Source of the DNA: Sphingopyxis sp. QXT-31
Lineage (GTDB): Bacteria > Pseudomonadota > Alphaproteobacteria > Sphingomonadales > Sphingomonadaceae
Assembly (NCBI RefSeq): GCF_001984035.1
Contig: NZ_CP019449.1
Coordinates: 1,426,001-1,490,000, forward strand
Direction: 5' to 3'
Length of the DNA stretch: 64,000 nucleotides
Below, one piece after another: positions 1-8,624 of the stretch. A program made the translations under genes and the position numbers. Each line of letters starts with the position of its first letter. The first letter of the stretch is position 1. The notes under the pieces are model-generated. The model saw only the letters and a list, made by a program, of their open reading frames with translations, made no database searches and was not told the DNA's origin.

Positions 1-643
1 TGCCACCGATATGGGTGAGCGGATTGACCACCATCGTGCAGCCCGAATTGAGCCGCGGCGGATCGTCGAAACTGCGCCCGCGCTCATATTTGGTGAAGCC
101 GCGGAAGCTGGCGTCGAAAGCATCGCGGCTCAAGGGCACACGCTTGGGCGTGCCGGTGGTGCCGCTGGTGAGCATCTCGATCGCGACGCCGGGCGAGGTC
201 TGGATCCGGGTGCGAACTTCGCCTTGCACGACGCGGACACCGTCTAGAAAAGGGTCGATTTCGATCACCGCCGAACCGGCACGGGCGAGCGCCTCGGCGA
301 GACCCGGGCGTGCAAGGTCGGTGGCGTCGGCGATGATCGCGGGCAGGCCCAGCGTCTCGACATCGGCGAAGAGTTTGGCGTCGGGGAGGACCGGGTTGAG
401 CGTGACGAGGCAGCGGTCGGTCGAAAGCACCGCGACGATCGCCGCAACATGGCCGGGGCGGTTGCGCAGCATCACCCCGACGCGGGCGTCCTCGGGCAGG
501 CCCATCGTATCGAGCGCCGCCTCGATCGCGCGGACATTCTCGGCGATCTGGCGCCAGCTGTAGTCGGCGCCGCCGAAATCGATCTGCGTCCGGTCGGGAT
601 CGAGCGCCATGATCGCGCGCAATTTTTCGGTCATCAGCGCCAT
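1..643 (-). CDS. AMP-binding acyl-CoA ligase, N-terminal part (runs off left edge)
   Basis: This is the N-terminal 214 residues of an adenylate-forming (ANL superfamily) enzyme that would activate a carboxylic acid to its CoA thioester. The translation begins MALMTEKLRAIMALDPDRT and reaches the P-loop-like MLTSGTTGTPKRVPLS motif near residue 160, which binds ATP phosphates. The C-terminal half lies beyond position 1. The start ATG overlaps the stop of the upstream SDR as ATGA, so this gene is the third of a translationally coupled operon of SDR, SDR and ligase. A second in-frame ATG at 634 is possible. The acid substrate cannot be told from this part. Confidence 0.85.
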   Translation of the reverse strand, partial: MALMTEKLRAIMALDPDRTQIDFGGADYSWRQIAENVRAIEAALDTMGLPEDARVGVMLRNRPGHVAAIVAVLSTDRCLVTLNPVLPDAKLFADVETLGLPAIIADATDLARPGLAEALARAGSAVIEIDPFLDGVRVVQGEVRTRIQTSPGVAIEMLTSGTTGTPKRVPLSRDAFDASFRGFTKYERGRSFDDPPRLNSGCTMVVNPLTHIGG

Positions 644-1407
644 CAGAGCGCGAGGCCTCCGCTCGCCTCGATGACCTGCCCGGTGACCCAGCGCGCATCG
701 TCGCCGAGCAGCATCATCACCGCGCCCGCGATATCCTCGGGCTCTCCGAGACGTCCCATCGGGGTGTGCTTCGCGGTGGCCTCGTCCCAGCCGGGCTGGT
801 CGCGCAGCGCGGCGATGAAATCGGTGGCGACTGCACCGGGGGCGATGCAGTTGCATGTGATGCGGCGCTTCGCCACGGCGAGCGCGGTAGAGAAGGTCAG
901 GCTCTGGATCGCCCGCTTGGTCATCGCATAGCTCGCCGCGAAAGGCTGGCCGACCTTGCCCGACATCGAGCCGATGTTGACGATCCTCCCGCCGTCGCGC
1001 AGCCGCGGCAGCGCGGCCTGCGTCACGAAATGCGGGCCCTTCACATTGACCGCGAACAGTTCGTCGAACAGATCCTCGCCCGCGCCCTTGAGCGTGCCGT
1101 CGCGGCCGCCGCGGCCGACCCCGGCGTTGTTGATCAGGATATCGAGATTGGGCGTGCCGCCGAATTCGCGGTCGCAGGCGGTGAACATCGCCTCGATCCC
1201 CGACAGCGACGAAACGTCGGCCTGGACCGGAAAGGCTTTGCCGCCTGCGGTCTCGATCTCGGCCACGAGCGCGTCGACCGCTTCCCTGCTGCTGGCATAG
1301 TTGATCGCGACATGCGCGCCTGCCTGCGCCAGCCGCCGCACGATCGCAGCACCGATGCCGCGCGAGCCGCCGGTGACGAGCGCGGTCTTTCCAGTCAGAT
1401 CGCTCAC
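643..1407 (-). CDS. SDR family oxidoreductase (tandem copy A)
   Basis: This 254-residue classical short-chain dehydrogenase has the cofactor motif TGGSRGIG near residue 12, NNAG near residue 92 and the catalytic YAMTK near residue 157. I start it at GTG 1407, whose bases overlap the stop of the preceding SDR (GTGA), because no ATG lies before the Rossmann fold. It probably oxidises or reduces a hydroxy/keto group on a CoA-bound intermediate. It is clearly a duplicate of its upstream neighbour at 1404-2168: both share the N-terminal LxGKTALVTG, the insertion FGGTPNLDIL and the C-terminal WVTGQ.(I/V)EASGGL.L. The substrate is unknown. Confidence 0.88.
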   Translation of the reverse strand: MSDLTGKTALVTGGSRGIGAAIVRRLAQAGAHVAINYASSREAVDALVAEIETAGGKAFPVQADVSSLSGIEAMFTACDREFGGTPNLDILINNAGVGRGGRDGTLKGAGEDLFDELFAVNVKGPHFVTQAALPRLRDGGRIVNIGSMSGKVGQPFAASYAMTKRAIQSLTFSTALAVAKRRITCNCIAPGAVATDFIAALRDQPGWDEATAKHTPMGRLGEPEDIAGAVMMLLGDDARWVTGQVIEASGGLAL

Positions 1408-2168
1408 AGGAACAGCCCTCCGCTCGCTTCGACGATCTGGCCGGTGACCCAATGCGCCTCGTCGCGGCAGAGCATCATCACCGCGCCCGCGATGTCCTCG
1501 GGCACGCCTAGGCGCTTCATCGGAGTGAGCTTCGACGTCGCTTCGGCCCAGCCGGGCTTTTCGGACAGCGTCTTGTTGAATTCGGTATCGACCGCGCCGG
1601 GAGCGACGAGATTGCAGGTAATCCCGCGCGGACCGACGACGACCGCGGTGGACATCGTCAGGCTCTGCAGCGCGCGCTTCGTCGCGGCATAGGCGGCGAA
1701 GGGCGGCAGCGCCGAGCGCCCGCCGAGCGAGCCGATGTTGACGATGCGGCCATTGTCGCGGAGGCGGTCGAGGCAGAGCTGGGTAATGAAATGCGGCGCC
1801 TTCTGGTTCACCGCGATCATGCGGTCGAACAGGTCCTCGCTGCACTTTTTGAGGCTGCCGGTGTCGCCCTCGCCGCCGACCCCCGCGTTGTTGACGAGGA
1901 TGTCGAGATTGGGGGTGCCGCCGAAGGCCGCGTCGCAGGCGGCGAGCATCGATGTGATGCCGGCCATGGTGCCGACGTCGGCCTGCACGGCAAAGGCCTG
2001 GCCACCATCGGCGATGATCTCGGCAACGAGCGCGTCGGCGGCATCCTTACTGCCCGCATAGTTCACCGCGACATGCGCCCCGGCCCCGCCGAGTCGCCGC
2101 GCGATCGCCGCGCCGATGCCGCGCGATGCGCCGGTGACGAGCGCGGTCTTTCCGCTGAGCTCCGCCAT
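1404..2168 (-). CDS. SDR family oxidoreductase (tandem copy B)
   Basis: A 254-residue classical SDR with TGASRGIG near residue 13, NNAG near residue 92 and the catalytic tetrad segment YAATK near residue 157. It is the first gene of a leftward operon (SDR, SDR, CoA ligase) and starts at ATG 2168, preceded on its strand by a GGGAGAGC ribosome binding site. The promoter region is shared with the rightward gene at 2253 and contains the 17-base operator-like element at 2198-2214. Having two paralogous SDRs side by side suggests either two stereoisomers or a hetero-oligomer. That is an inference. Confidence 0.9.
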   Translation of the reverse strand: MAELSGKTALVTGASRGIGAAIARRLGGAGAHVAVNYAGSKDAADALVAEIIADGGQAFAVQADVGTMAGITSMLAACDAAFGGTPNLDILVNNAGVGGEGDTGSLKKCSEDLFDRMIAVNQKAPHFITQLCLDRLRDNGRIVNIGSLGGRSALPPFAAYAATKRALQSLTMSTAVVVGPRGITCNLVAPGAVDTEFNKTLSEKPGWAEATSKLTPMKRLGVPEDIAGAVMMLCRDEAHWVTGQIVEASGGLFL

Positions 2169-2197
2169 TCTTGCTCTCCCCTAGTGTTTCGACATAA

Positions 2198-2214
2198 TTG
2201 ACTTAGTTATACAA
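2198..2214. promoter_or_regulatory. Shared island operator, copy 1
   Basis: TTGACTTAGTTATACAA, or TTGTATAACTAAGTCAA on the other strand. It lies between the divergent genes at 2168 and 2253 and matches five other sites in the window around the core ATAAC-TNN-GTYAW. The TTGAC half could also act as a -35 element. Confidence 0.65.
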
Positions 2215-2252
2215 GTCGTGCAAGCCCTGCCGAAAAGAAAATGGGAGTGGAG

Positions 2253-3032
2253 ATGGCCGACCTGATCCAGAGCGAGCGCGACGGCGCGTTGCATATCCTG
2301 ACATTGAACCGGCCCGACCGGCACAATGCGATGGACGACGAAATGGCGTCGCTGTTCCAGAGATTGCTCGGCGAGGCGCTCGAAGAGACCGAGACCAGCA
2401 CGATCCTGATCCGCGCCAACGGCAAGAGCTTCTGTTCGGGGCGCGACACCAATGTGCTTGGCCACCGCGCGCGCGACGAGAGCGATTTCCACTTCATCCG
2501 CCGGCACCAGGAAGGGCGGCTGCGGATGCAGGAATCGACCAAGCCGATCATCGCGGCCCTCAAGGGCGGCGCGATCGGCGGCGGGTGCGAGCTGGCGCTC
2601 GCGGCCGATATCCGCATCAGCGATACGACGCTGAAGCTGGCACTCCCCGAGATCCTCTATGGCGTGCTGCCCGACACCGGCGGCACGCAGATGATGACGG
2701 CGCTGATCGGGCCGTCGCGGACCAAATATATGGTGATGTCGGGGCAGAAGATCGACGCCGCCACCGCGCTCGAATGGGGCGCGGTCGACTTCGTCGTCGC
2801 GCCCGAGGAGCTCGACGCGAAGGCGCTCGAGATCGCGCGCGACATCGCGGCGCGGCCGCCGATAAACCTCGCGCTGGCAAAGGAGATGATCAATCTGATG
2901 CACGGCCCGACCATCCGCACCGGCACCCGCGCCGAGCTCTACGCGCAGAGCTACCTCTTCAAGACCGACGATTATCAGGAAGCCCGCGCCGCGATCCGCG
3001 AGAAGCGCGCGCCGAGCTACAAGGGGAAATAA
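2253..3032 (+). CDS. Enoyl-CoA hydratase (crotonase family) with both catalytic glutamates
   Basis: A 259-residue crotonase-fold protein expected to hydrate a 2-enoyl-CoA. It is the only one of six crotonases here that keeps both glutamates of classical enoyl-CoA hydratase: the one in GGGCELALAAD and the one in LPEILYGVLPDTGG (rat E144 and E164 positions). I prefer ATG 2253 because GGGAGTGGAG precedes it. An in-frame ATG at 2241 would add four residues. It heads a tightly packed rightward operon of hydratase, dienoyl-CoA-reductase-like SDR, second crotonase and an ACAD pair. Its promoter region carries the shared operator. Confidence 0.9.
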   Translation: MADLIQSERDGALHILTLNRPDRHNAMDDEMASLFQRLLGEALEETETSTILIRANGKSFCSGRDTNVLGHRARDESDFHFIRRHQEGRLRMQESTKPIIAALKGGAIGGGCELALAADIRISDTTLKLALPEILYGVLPDTGGTQMMTALIGPSRTKYMVMSGQKIDAATALEWGAVDFVVAPEELDAKALEIARDIAARPPINLALAKEMINLMHGPTIRTGTRAELYAQSYLFKTDDYQEARAAIREKRAPSYKGK

Positions 3033-3033
3033 G

Positions 3034-3945
3034 ATGGCGCTCCCTCCCCCTCCGCCCTTGGGCGCCAAGGCGCTGCCCGACGGCACTTACGCGGGACAGG
3101 TGGTCGCGGTCACCGGCGGCGGCACCGGGCTCGGCAAGGGCATGGCGGTCGAGTTCGCGCGGCTCGGCGCGAAGGTCGCGGTGCTGAGCCGCAAGCCCGA
3201 CCATCTCGCCGCCGGCATCGCCGCGATCGAGGCGGTCGGCGCCGAAGTGATCGCGGTCGCCTGCGACGTGCGCGATCCCGATGCGATCGCGCGAGCCTTC
3301 GACGAGATCGAGGCCAAGCTGGGGCCGGTCGACGTCCTCATCAACAATGCCGCGGGCAATTTCCCGGCGCCCGCCGAGGAGATGACCCCGAACGGCTTTC
3401 GCACCGTCGTCGATATCGTGCTCAACGGCACCTATAATTGCAGCCGCGAGTTTGCGGTGCGGCGGCTGGCGGCGGGGTTGCCGGGCGCGATCCTCAATAT
3501 CGGCGCGACGTACAGCTGGACCGGCGGGCCGGGCACCTCGCATTCGGCGGCGGCGAAGGCAGGTGTCACCAACCTCACGCAGAGCCTAGCGGTCGAATGG
3601 GCGCCCGATGGCATCCGCGTCAATTGCATCGCACCGGGGCGCTTCCCGCACGACGATCTGCCCGCGCATATGACGCGCCATCGCGAGGGCGAGCGCGGCG
3701 ACAATACGATCCCCGGGATGCGCGTCGGCGAAGTGCGCGAACTGGGCTGGGCGGCGACCTTCCTGTGCTCGCCCTATGCGACCTATATCAGCGGGCATAC
3801 GTTGGTGGTCGATGCCGCCAACTGGCTGCGCCGGTCGCTGGTGATGCCCGAGTTCGTGCCGATCCGCGAGCAGTTCGGCAAGCGCGCGATGGAAAGCGGA
3901 AGTGCGCGCGAGGCGATCGCGAAGACGCGCGGAGACGGCGCATGA
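3034..3945 (+). CDS. 2,4-dienoyl-CoA reductase-like SDR
   Basis: A 303-residue SDR with TGGGTGLG near residue 27 and NNAAGNF near residue 107. The usual YxxxK is replaced by a TYSWTGGPGTSHSAAAKAG segment, in which the Tyr sits further upstream, as in mitochondrial and peroxisomal 2,4-dienoyl-CoA reductases. The C-terminus has a proline/arginine-rich tail (LRRSLVMPEF) also seen in the paralogue at 14755-15636. It probably reduces a dienoyl- or enoyl-CoA with NADPH. The gene starts one base after the hydratase stop and overlaps the next gene by ATGA, so it is cotranslated. Confidence 0.85.
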   Translation: MALPPPPPLGAKALPDGTYAGQVVAVTGGGTGLGKGMAVEFARLGAKVAVLSRKPDHLAAGIAAIEAVGAEVIAVACDVRDPDAIARAFDEIEAKLGPVDVLINNAAGNFPAPAEEMTPNGFRTVVDIVLNGTYNCSREFAVRRLAAGLPGAILNIGATYSWTGGPGTSHSAAAKAGVTNLTQSLAVEWAPDGIRVNCIAPGRFPHDDLPAHMTRHREGERGDNTIPGMRVGEVRELGWAATFLCSPYATYISGHTLVVDAANWLRRSLVMPEFVPIREQFGKRAMESGSAREAIAKTRGDGA

Positions 3946-4697
3946 GCGCGCCGCTGGTCCTGCGCGAGGACAAGGACGGCATCTGCACGCTGACGCTCAA
4001 CCGGCCCGACAAGCGCAATGCGATCAGCCGCGAGCTGTTCCGTGAATTTCGCACGCACATCCGCGATATCGAGGAGGGCGTCGGCGATGCCGGGCTGGTG
4101 GTGATCACCGGCGCGGGCGAGCATTTCTGCGCCGGCCACGACCTCAAATCGCCGCCGCACGCCGATGCGCTCGGCTGGCTGCGGCAGGAGATGCTGATCG
4201 TCGAGCGGCTGACCAAATTGCGCCAGCCGGTGATCGCGAAGGTCCGGGGCACCTGTTACACCGGCGGGCTCGAACTCGCGCTCGCGGCCGATTTCATCGT
4301 CTGCGGCACGAGCGCGCGCTTTGCCGATACGCATGGGAAATGGGGACTGGTTCCCGGATGGGGATTGTCGCAGCGGCTGCCGCGGCGGGTCGGGCAGGCG
4401 AAGGCGCTCGAGATGATGCTGACCTGCCAGCCCTATGCGGGCGAGGATGCGGTCGCGATGGGGCTCGCGAACTATTGCGTCGCCGACGAGCTGCTCGACG
4501 CCAAGGTCGCCGAAATGGCCTCGCTGATCCTCGGCAACAGCCGCCACAGCAATGCCGAGAACAAAAGGCTGATCTACGACACCGACGGTATGGGAATCGC
4601 GGCGGGGTTGAATCACGAGCTCATGCGCAACGCCGGTTTTGATCCGGCGATGCGCAAGAAGGGCGAGCCGATCGCGGCTGCCAAAAAGGCGGGCTGA
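3942..4697 (+). CDS. Crotonase-family protein (one catalytic Glu replaced by His)
   Basis: A 251-residue crotonase-fold protein starting at ATG 3942 inside the stop of the previous gene. The GGLELALAAD segment keeps the first catalytic glutamate, but the second position (normally PEI..G) reads THGKWG, with His in place of Glu. The oxyanion-hole region FCAGHDLK is intact. The family includes hydratases, isomerases and hydrolases, and the substitution makes a simple hydratase less certain. It is translationally coupled to the downstream ACAD large subunit (stop/start ATGA at 4695-4698). Confidence 0.85.
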   Translation: MSAPLVLREDKDGICTLTLNRPDKRNAISRELFREFRTHIRDIEEGVGDAGLVVITGAGEHFCAGHDLKSPPHADALGWLRQEMLIVERLTKLRQPVIAKVRGTCYTGGLELALAADFIVCGTSARFADTHGKWGLVPGWGLSQRLPRRVGQAKALEMMLTCQPYAGEDAVAMGLANYCVADELLDAKVAEMASLILGNSRHSNAENKRLIYDTDGMGIAAGLNHELMRNAGFDPAMRKKGEPIAAAKKAG

Positions 4698-5848
4698 TGG
4701 ACATCGGATTTTCGCCCGAGGAAACGCGCTTCCGCGAAGAGTGCCGCGACTGGCTGCACGCCAGTGTGCCCACTGAAAAGCGCCCGCTCGATGCGGCCGA
4801 CGCGATCGGCTTCGACAAGGCGTGGCAGCGGCGGCTGTTCGACGCCGGCTGGGCGGGGATCAACTGGCCGTCCAAATATGGCGGGCGCGGGCTGTCGATC
4901 GTGCAACAGGTCATCTGGCTCGAGGAATATGCAGCAGCGCATGCGCCGTGGATCGGGGCGAATTTCGTCGGGATCAACCATGGCGGCCCGACGCTGATCC
5001 TGAACGCGAGCGAGGAACAGAAAGCCTATCACCTGCCGCGCATCCTGAAGGGCGAGGCGATCTGGTGCCAGGGCTTTTCGGAACCCGGCGCAGGATCGGA
5101 CCTTGCCGGGATCAAGACGCGCGGGCGGATCGAGGGCGAGGAACTCGTCATCAACGGGTCGAAGATCTGGACGAGCTTCGCGCATGTCGCCGACTGGCAG
5201 GAACTTGTCCTGCGGACCGAGGAAGGATCGCTGCGGCACAAGGGGCTGAGCTGGGTCATCTGCGACATGCACGCGCCGGGGATCACCGTACGGCCGATCA
5301 GGAAGATGTCGGGGCAGACCGAGTTCGCCGAGGTCTTCTACGACGATGTGCGCATTCCGCTCGCCAAGGTCGTCGGCGGGCTCGGCAATGGGTGGAAGGT
5401 TGCGATGTCGACCTTGAGCTTCGAGCGCGGCACGGGCTTTATCGCCGACCAGGTCAAGCAGAGCCAGGAGATCGAGGAACTGATCGCCGCGGCGCGCGCC
5501 AACGGCATGATCAAGGACGACCGGATCGCCGATAGCCTCGCGCAGCTGCGCGCCGAGGTCGCGGCGGTGCGCGCGATGACCTATCGCAACATTTCGGAGG
5601 TCTTGCGCACCGACCAGCCGGGGCCCGAGGCGTCGGTGATCCGGCTCTTCACCTCCGAACTCGGGCAGCGGCTCGAACGCATCGCGGTGCTGCTGATGGG
5701 CGAGGCCATCATCGACTTCGCCTATGGCGACGATAACCCGGTCGGCGATTATCTGCGCGGATTCGCGGCGACTATCGCGGGCGGCACGGCGCAGATTCAG
5801 CGCGACATCATCGGCGAGCGACTGCTCGGCCTGCCCAAGTCGAGGTGA
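4697..5848 (+). CDS. Acyl-CoA dehydrogenase, large subunit (pair 1)
   Basis: A 383-residue ACAD-fold protein. It has the flavin/substrate segment FSEPGAGSDLAG near residue 131, KIWTSFAH near residue 157 and the segment LSFERG near residue 241, whose Glu matches the helix-G catalytic base of isovaleryl-CoA dehydrogenase and ChsE-type enzymes. It lacks the RxxFxxxI..FQ segment of homotetrameric ACADs, which is present instead in the next gene. The C-terminus IAGGTAQIQRDIIGERLLGLP is typical of steroid-type FadE subunits. I infer an alpha2beta2 enzyme with the product of 5853-6779. It is the fourth gene of the operon starting at 2253. Confidence 0.9.
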   Translation: MDIGFSPEETRFREECRDWLHASVPTEKRPLDAADAIGFDKAWQRRLFDAGWAGINWPSKYGGRGLSIVQQVIWLEEYAAAHAPWIGANFVGINHGGPTLILNASEEQKAYHLPRILKGEAIWCQGFSEPGAGSDLAGIKTRGRIEGEELVINGSKIWTSFAHVADWQELVLRTEEGSLRHKGLSWVICDMHAPGITVRPIRKMSGQTEFAEVFYDDVRIPLAKVVGGLGNGWKVAMSTLSFERGTGFIADQVKQSQEIEELIAAARANGMIKDDRIADSLAQLRAEVAAVRAMTYRNISEVLRTDQPGPEASVIRLFTSELGQRLERIAVLLMGEAIIDFAYGDDNPVGDYLRGFAATIAGGTAQIQRDIIGERLLGLPKSR

Positions 5849-5852
5849 CATC

Positions 5853-6779
5853 ATGGACCTGACACCCAATGACGAGCAGATCGCCTTCCAGACCGCGACC
5901 GCCGACTGGTGCCGCGACAATATGGCGCTGGAGGGCGCACGGGCCCGGCCCGACGGGCTCTGGGCCGAACTGGAGGCGATGGGGTGGATGGCCTTGACCG
6001 CACCCGGGATGGACCTCGATCATGCGACCGAGGCGCTCGTGTTCGCCGAACTGGGGCGCTTCCTTGCGCCGATCGGGCTGCTCTCTACCGCGGTGGCGAA
6101 CCGCTGGTTCCCCCATGTTGCCGAGGGCAAGGTCGCGCTGGCGCTGACCGCGCGCGAGCCCGAGCCGCTCCGCGTGCTCGATCCGGCGGGGTCGGGCGCG
6201 GTGCTGATGGGCGAGCCGGGCGGCCTGCGGCTGTTCGATCTGCCGGACGCCTTCACCGACCAGCGCGGCGCGCTGCACAAGACGCCGCACACGCCGACAA
6301 TCGACCTGTCGACGCTGCAGAGCCGCCACGAATGGACGAGCTCGCTATGGACCGAGGACGACCCCGCCCCTCCCCTTCACCTGCAGCTTTTGAGCGCAGC
6401 CTACGCCGTCGGCTGCGCCGATGCGTCGCGCGATATGGCGGCCGATTACGCCAAGCTGCGCGAGCAGTTCGATCGCCCCATCGGCTGGTTTCAGGCATTG
6501 AAGCATATCTGTTCGGACATGGCGGTGCGCGCGGCGGCGGCGCGGTCGCAGCTCTATTATGCGGCCTGCGCGCTCGGCGAAAATGCTGCGGATGCGGCTT
6601 TCCATGTCGCCGCAGCAAAACGGCTCGCTGACCAGGCGGCGCTCGACAATGGTCGCGCCAATATCCAGGTCCATGGCGGCATCGGCATGACCGACGAAGC
6701 GGCGGCGCACCTGCCGCTGAAACGCGCGCATCTGCTCCAGTTCATTGCGCCCGCGGCGCGTGAAACCTTGCTGGCCTGA
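5853..6779 (+). CDS. Acyl-CoA dehydrogenase, small subunit (pair 1)
   Basis: A 308-residue ACAD-family subunit. The N-terminal helical domain is shortened, and the middle beta domain is divergent without a SEPGAGSD motif. The C-terminal domain keeps REQFDRPIGWFQALKH near residue 205 and VHGGIGMT. No catalytic ER glutamate is present. This is complementary to the large subunit four bases upstream, so the two probably share an active site and FAD. I start it at ATG 5853, preceded by GAGGTGA. It is the last gene of the rightward operon and is convergent with the TetR gene only 7 bases away. Confidence 0.88.
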   Translation: MDLTPNDEQIAFQTATADWCRDNMALEGARARPDGLWAELEAMGWMALTAPGMDLDHATEALVFAELGRFLAPIGLLSTAVANRWFPHVAEGKVALALTAREPEPLRVLDPAGSGAVLMGEPGGLRLFDLPDAFTDQRGALHKTPHTPTIDLSTLQSRHEWTSSLWTEDDPAPPLHLQLLSAAYAVGCADASRDMAADYAKLREQFDRPIGWFQALKHICSDMAVRAAAARSQLYYAACALGENAADAAFHVAAAKRLADQAALDNGRANIQVHGGIGMTDEAAAHLPLKRAHLLQFIAPAARETLLA

Positions 6780-6786
6780 TACGATG

Positions 6787-7347
6787 TCAGTCGTCGACGA
6801 TGGCTTGGAACTCGCGTTCGAGCCATTGCCGCAGCCGCGGCTCGACGCGCCCTGCGAATTCGGCGAGCGGGAGCTGGTCGCGATAGGCGAAGAAGCCGAG
6901 CGAGACCATCATGAAGCGCGCCGCCTTCACATCGGCGCTCGCGCCGCCGAACCAGTGTTTGAGCGGCTCAAACACCCGGTCGCGGAGCAGTCTTTGAGCA
7001 ATCGCGCGCGCCTCGCGATCCGACGCGGCGCTGAACATCATAGGCAGCGGGCTGACGCGGTCGTCCTCGTCGGCGAAGCGCGCGACGATCATCTTTCCGA
7101 ACTGGTCCTTGGGCAGGTCGGTCATCAGCCGCGGGTCGAGCGCCGCGTCGAGCGCCGCCTCGAACAATTTGAGCTTGCCGCCGAAATAGCGGCTGACCAG
7201 CGACGGGTTCACCCCCGCCAGCGCGGTGATGTCGCGAACCCCCGCCTCGGCAAACCCCTTCGCGGCGAAGACTTGCTGCGCAGCAAAAAGAATTGCTGCG
7301 CGGGTGCGGTCGGCGTCGCGGGCCGGTGCTTCGATCGTCGTTTGCAT
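6787..7347 (-). CDS. TetR/AcrR family transcriptional regulator
   Basis: A 186-residue TetR regulator. The N-terminal helix-turn-helix spans about residues 15-60 (RAAILFAAQQVFAAKGFAEAG, then VNPSLVSRYFGGKLKLFEA). The C-terminal ligand-binding domain looks like those of FadR/PsrA-like acyl-sensing members, but its ligand cannot be deduced. The start at ATG 7347 is chosen because GGGGAGAG precedes it; an upstream in-frame start would run through the operator region. It is transcribed divergently from the P450 gene at 7410 and probably represses that operon and itself through the inverted repeat at 7372-7387. Confidence 0.88.
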   Translation of the reverse strand: MQTTIEAPARDADRTRAAILFAAQQVFAAKGFAEAGVRDITALAGVNPSLVSRYFGGKLKLFEAALDAALDPRLMTDLPKDQFGKMIVARFADEDDRVSPLPMMFSAASDREARAIAQRLLRDRVFEPLKHWFGGASADVKAARFMMVSLGFFAYRDQLPLAEFAGRVEPRLRQWLEREFQAIVDD

Positions 7348-7359
7348 AAACTCTCCCCG

Positions 7360-7396
7360 TTGACTCACTATGTAAACCATCGTTTACTTACGTCAA
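7360..7396. promoter_or_regulatory. Divergent promoter/operator between TetR and P450 genes
   Basis: The centre (7372-7387) is a perfect inverted repeat GTAAAC-catc-GTTTAC. It is flanked by TTGAC at 7360-7364 and GTCAA at 7392-7396, giving a longer imperfect dyad. It is the only palindrome in this divergent gap and differs from the six-copy 17-base island operator. Confidence 0.65.
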
Positions 7397-7409
7397 TGGG
7401 AGAGACAAG

Positions 7410-8600
7410 ATGACCGAGTCGCAGGCTGCGGAGCGCACGCCCGTCTATGAATTCGACTATATCGCCGACCCCGGCGTGCTCGCCGATTGCCACGATCGTT
7501 ACTGGGAGCTGAAGGAGACCGCGCCGCCGGTGTTCTGGACCAGCGCGCATGGCGGCCACTGGGTGTGCAACACCGGCGCGACGGTGCAGCATGTGGTGCG
7601 GCATCCCGAGCTTTTCTCGAGCCGTTATCTGTCGATCCCGCCCAGCCCCGACCAGCCCAAGATGATCCCCGAGATGCTCGATCCGCCCGAGCATCGGCCG
7701 TATCGCCAGATGCTGCGCCCCTTTTTCGAATCCAAGGCGATCGAGCCGCTCGACGGGCGCATCGCGGCGTGGACCGACCAGTTGCTGGACGGCGTCGTGG
7801 ACAAAGGCGAGTGCGATTTCGTCGAGGCGATCGGGTCGCGCCTGCCCGTCGCAGTGTTCATGGAATTGTTCGGCTTCCCGATGGAGAAGTTCGAGGAATT
7901 TCGCGGCCTCGTGACCGGCTTTTTCCATTCGCAGGCGAGCAACGAGAACCGCAACCAGCTCGCGCAGGCGATCGTCGGCAACCTCGCCGAATTGATCCAG
8001 CAGCGCATGGCCGAGCCAAAAGACGACATGATCTCCAAGATCATCGCGGGCGAAGTCGACGGGCGCAAGCTCACCTTCGAGGAGCTGATGTCGATCGGCT
8101 TCCTGATGTTCCTCGCCGGGCTCGACACGGTGACCAATGCGATGAGCTTCGGCATGCGCCACCTCGCGCACGACGAAACGCTCCGCCAGCGCGCGATCGA
8201 CGATCCCGCGGTGATCCCGAACATGGTCGAGGAATTGCTGCGCCGCTACGCCTTTGTCGCCACGCCGCGCTATGTGACGCAGGATACCGAACTGGGCGGC
8301 GCACAGCTGCGCGCGGGCGACTGCATCCTCGCGCCGCTGCCGCTCGTCGGCTGGGACGAGACGCTGACCGAGGACCCGAAGACGGTTTCGGTCGAAAGGC
8401 AATTCTATCGCCACGCGGCGTTCGGATCGGGCATCCACACCTGCCTTGGCCTGCATCTCGCGCGCATGGAACTGATCATCTTCTACCGCGCCTGGTTCGG
8501 CCGCATCGGCCATTTCCGCCAGGTCACCAAGGGCGACGAGACGTGCCGCGGCGGCAGCGTGATGGCGCTCGAACATCTGCATCTGGCGTGGGACGCCTGA
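7410..8600 (+). CDS. Cytochrome P450 (CYP101/P450cam-like)
   Basis: A 396-residue soluble bacterial P450. The I-helix motif FLAGLDTV carries the acid-alcohol pair Asp239-Thr240, as in P450cam. The K-helix ExxR is in EELLRR, and the heme loop FGSGIHTCLGLHLAR places the thiolate ligand at Cys345. It would hydroxylate a hydrophobic substrate, such as a terpenoid or an aliphatic side chain, with electrons from a ferredoxin. No ferredoxin or ferredoxin reductase gene lies in this window, so the redox partners are elsewhere. The next two genes (aldehyde dehydrogenase, SDR) fit stepwise oxidation of the new alcohol to acid. A GGGAGAG ribosome binding site precedes ATG 7410. Confidence 0.92.
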   Translation: MTESQAAERTPVYEFDYIADPGVLADCHDRYWELKETAPPVFWTSAHGGHWVCNTGATVQHVVRHPELFSSRYLSIPPSPDQPKMIPEMLDPPEHRPYRQMLRPFFESKAIEPLDGRIAAWTDQLLDGVVDKGECDFVEAIGSRLPVAVFMELFGFPMEKFEEFRGLVTGFFHSQASNENRNQLAQAIVGNLAELIQQRMAEPKDDMISKIIAGEVDGRKLTFEELMSIGFLMFLAGLDTVTNAMSFGMRHLAHDETLRQRAIDDPAVIPNMVEELLRRYAFVATPRYVTQDTELGGAQLRAGDCILAPLPLVGWDETLTEDPKTVSVERQFYRHAAFGSGIHTCLGLHLARMELIIFYRAWFGRIGHFRQVTKGDETCRGGSVMALEHLHLAWDA

Positions 8601-8624
8601 AAACTTTCATTGGGAGATAGAGAC

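Noticed and set aside
7360..7396. Seventh copy of the six-site island operator
   Set aside because: The ATAAC-NNN-GTYAW core is missing; the palindrome here is GTAAAC-catc-GTTTAC with a different spacing.
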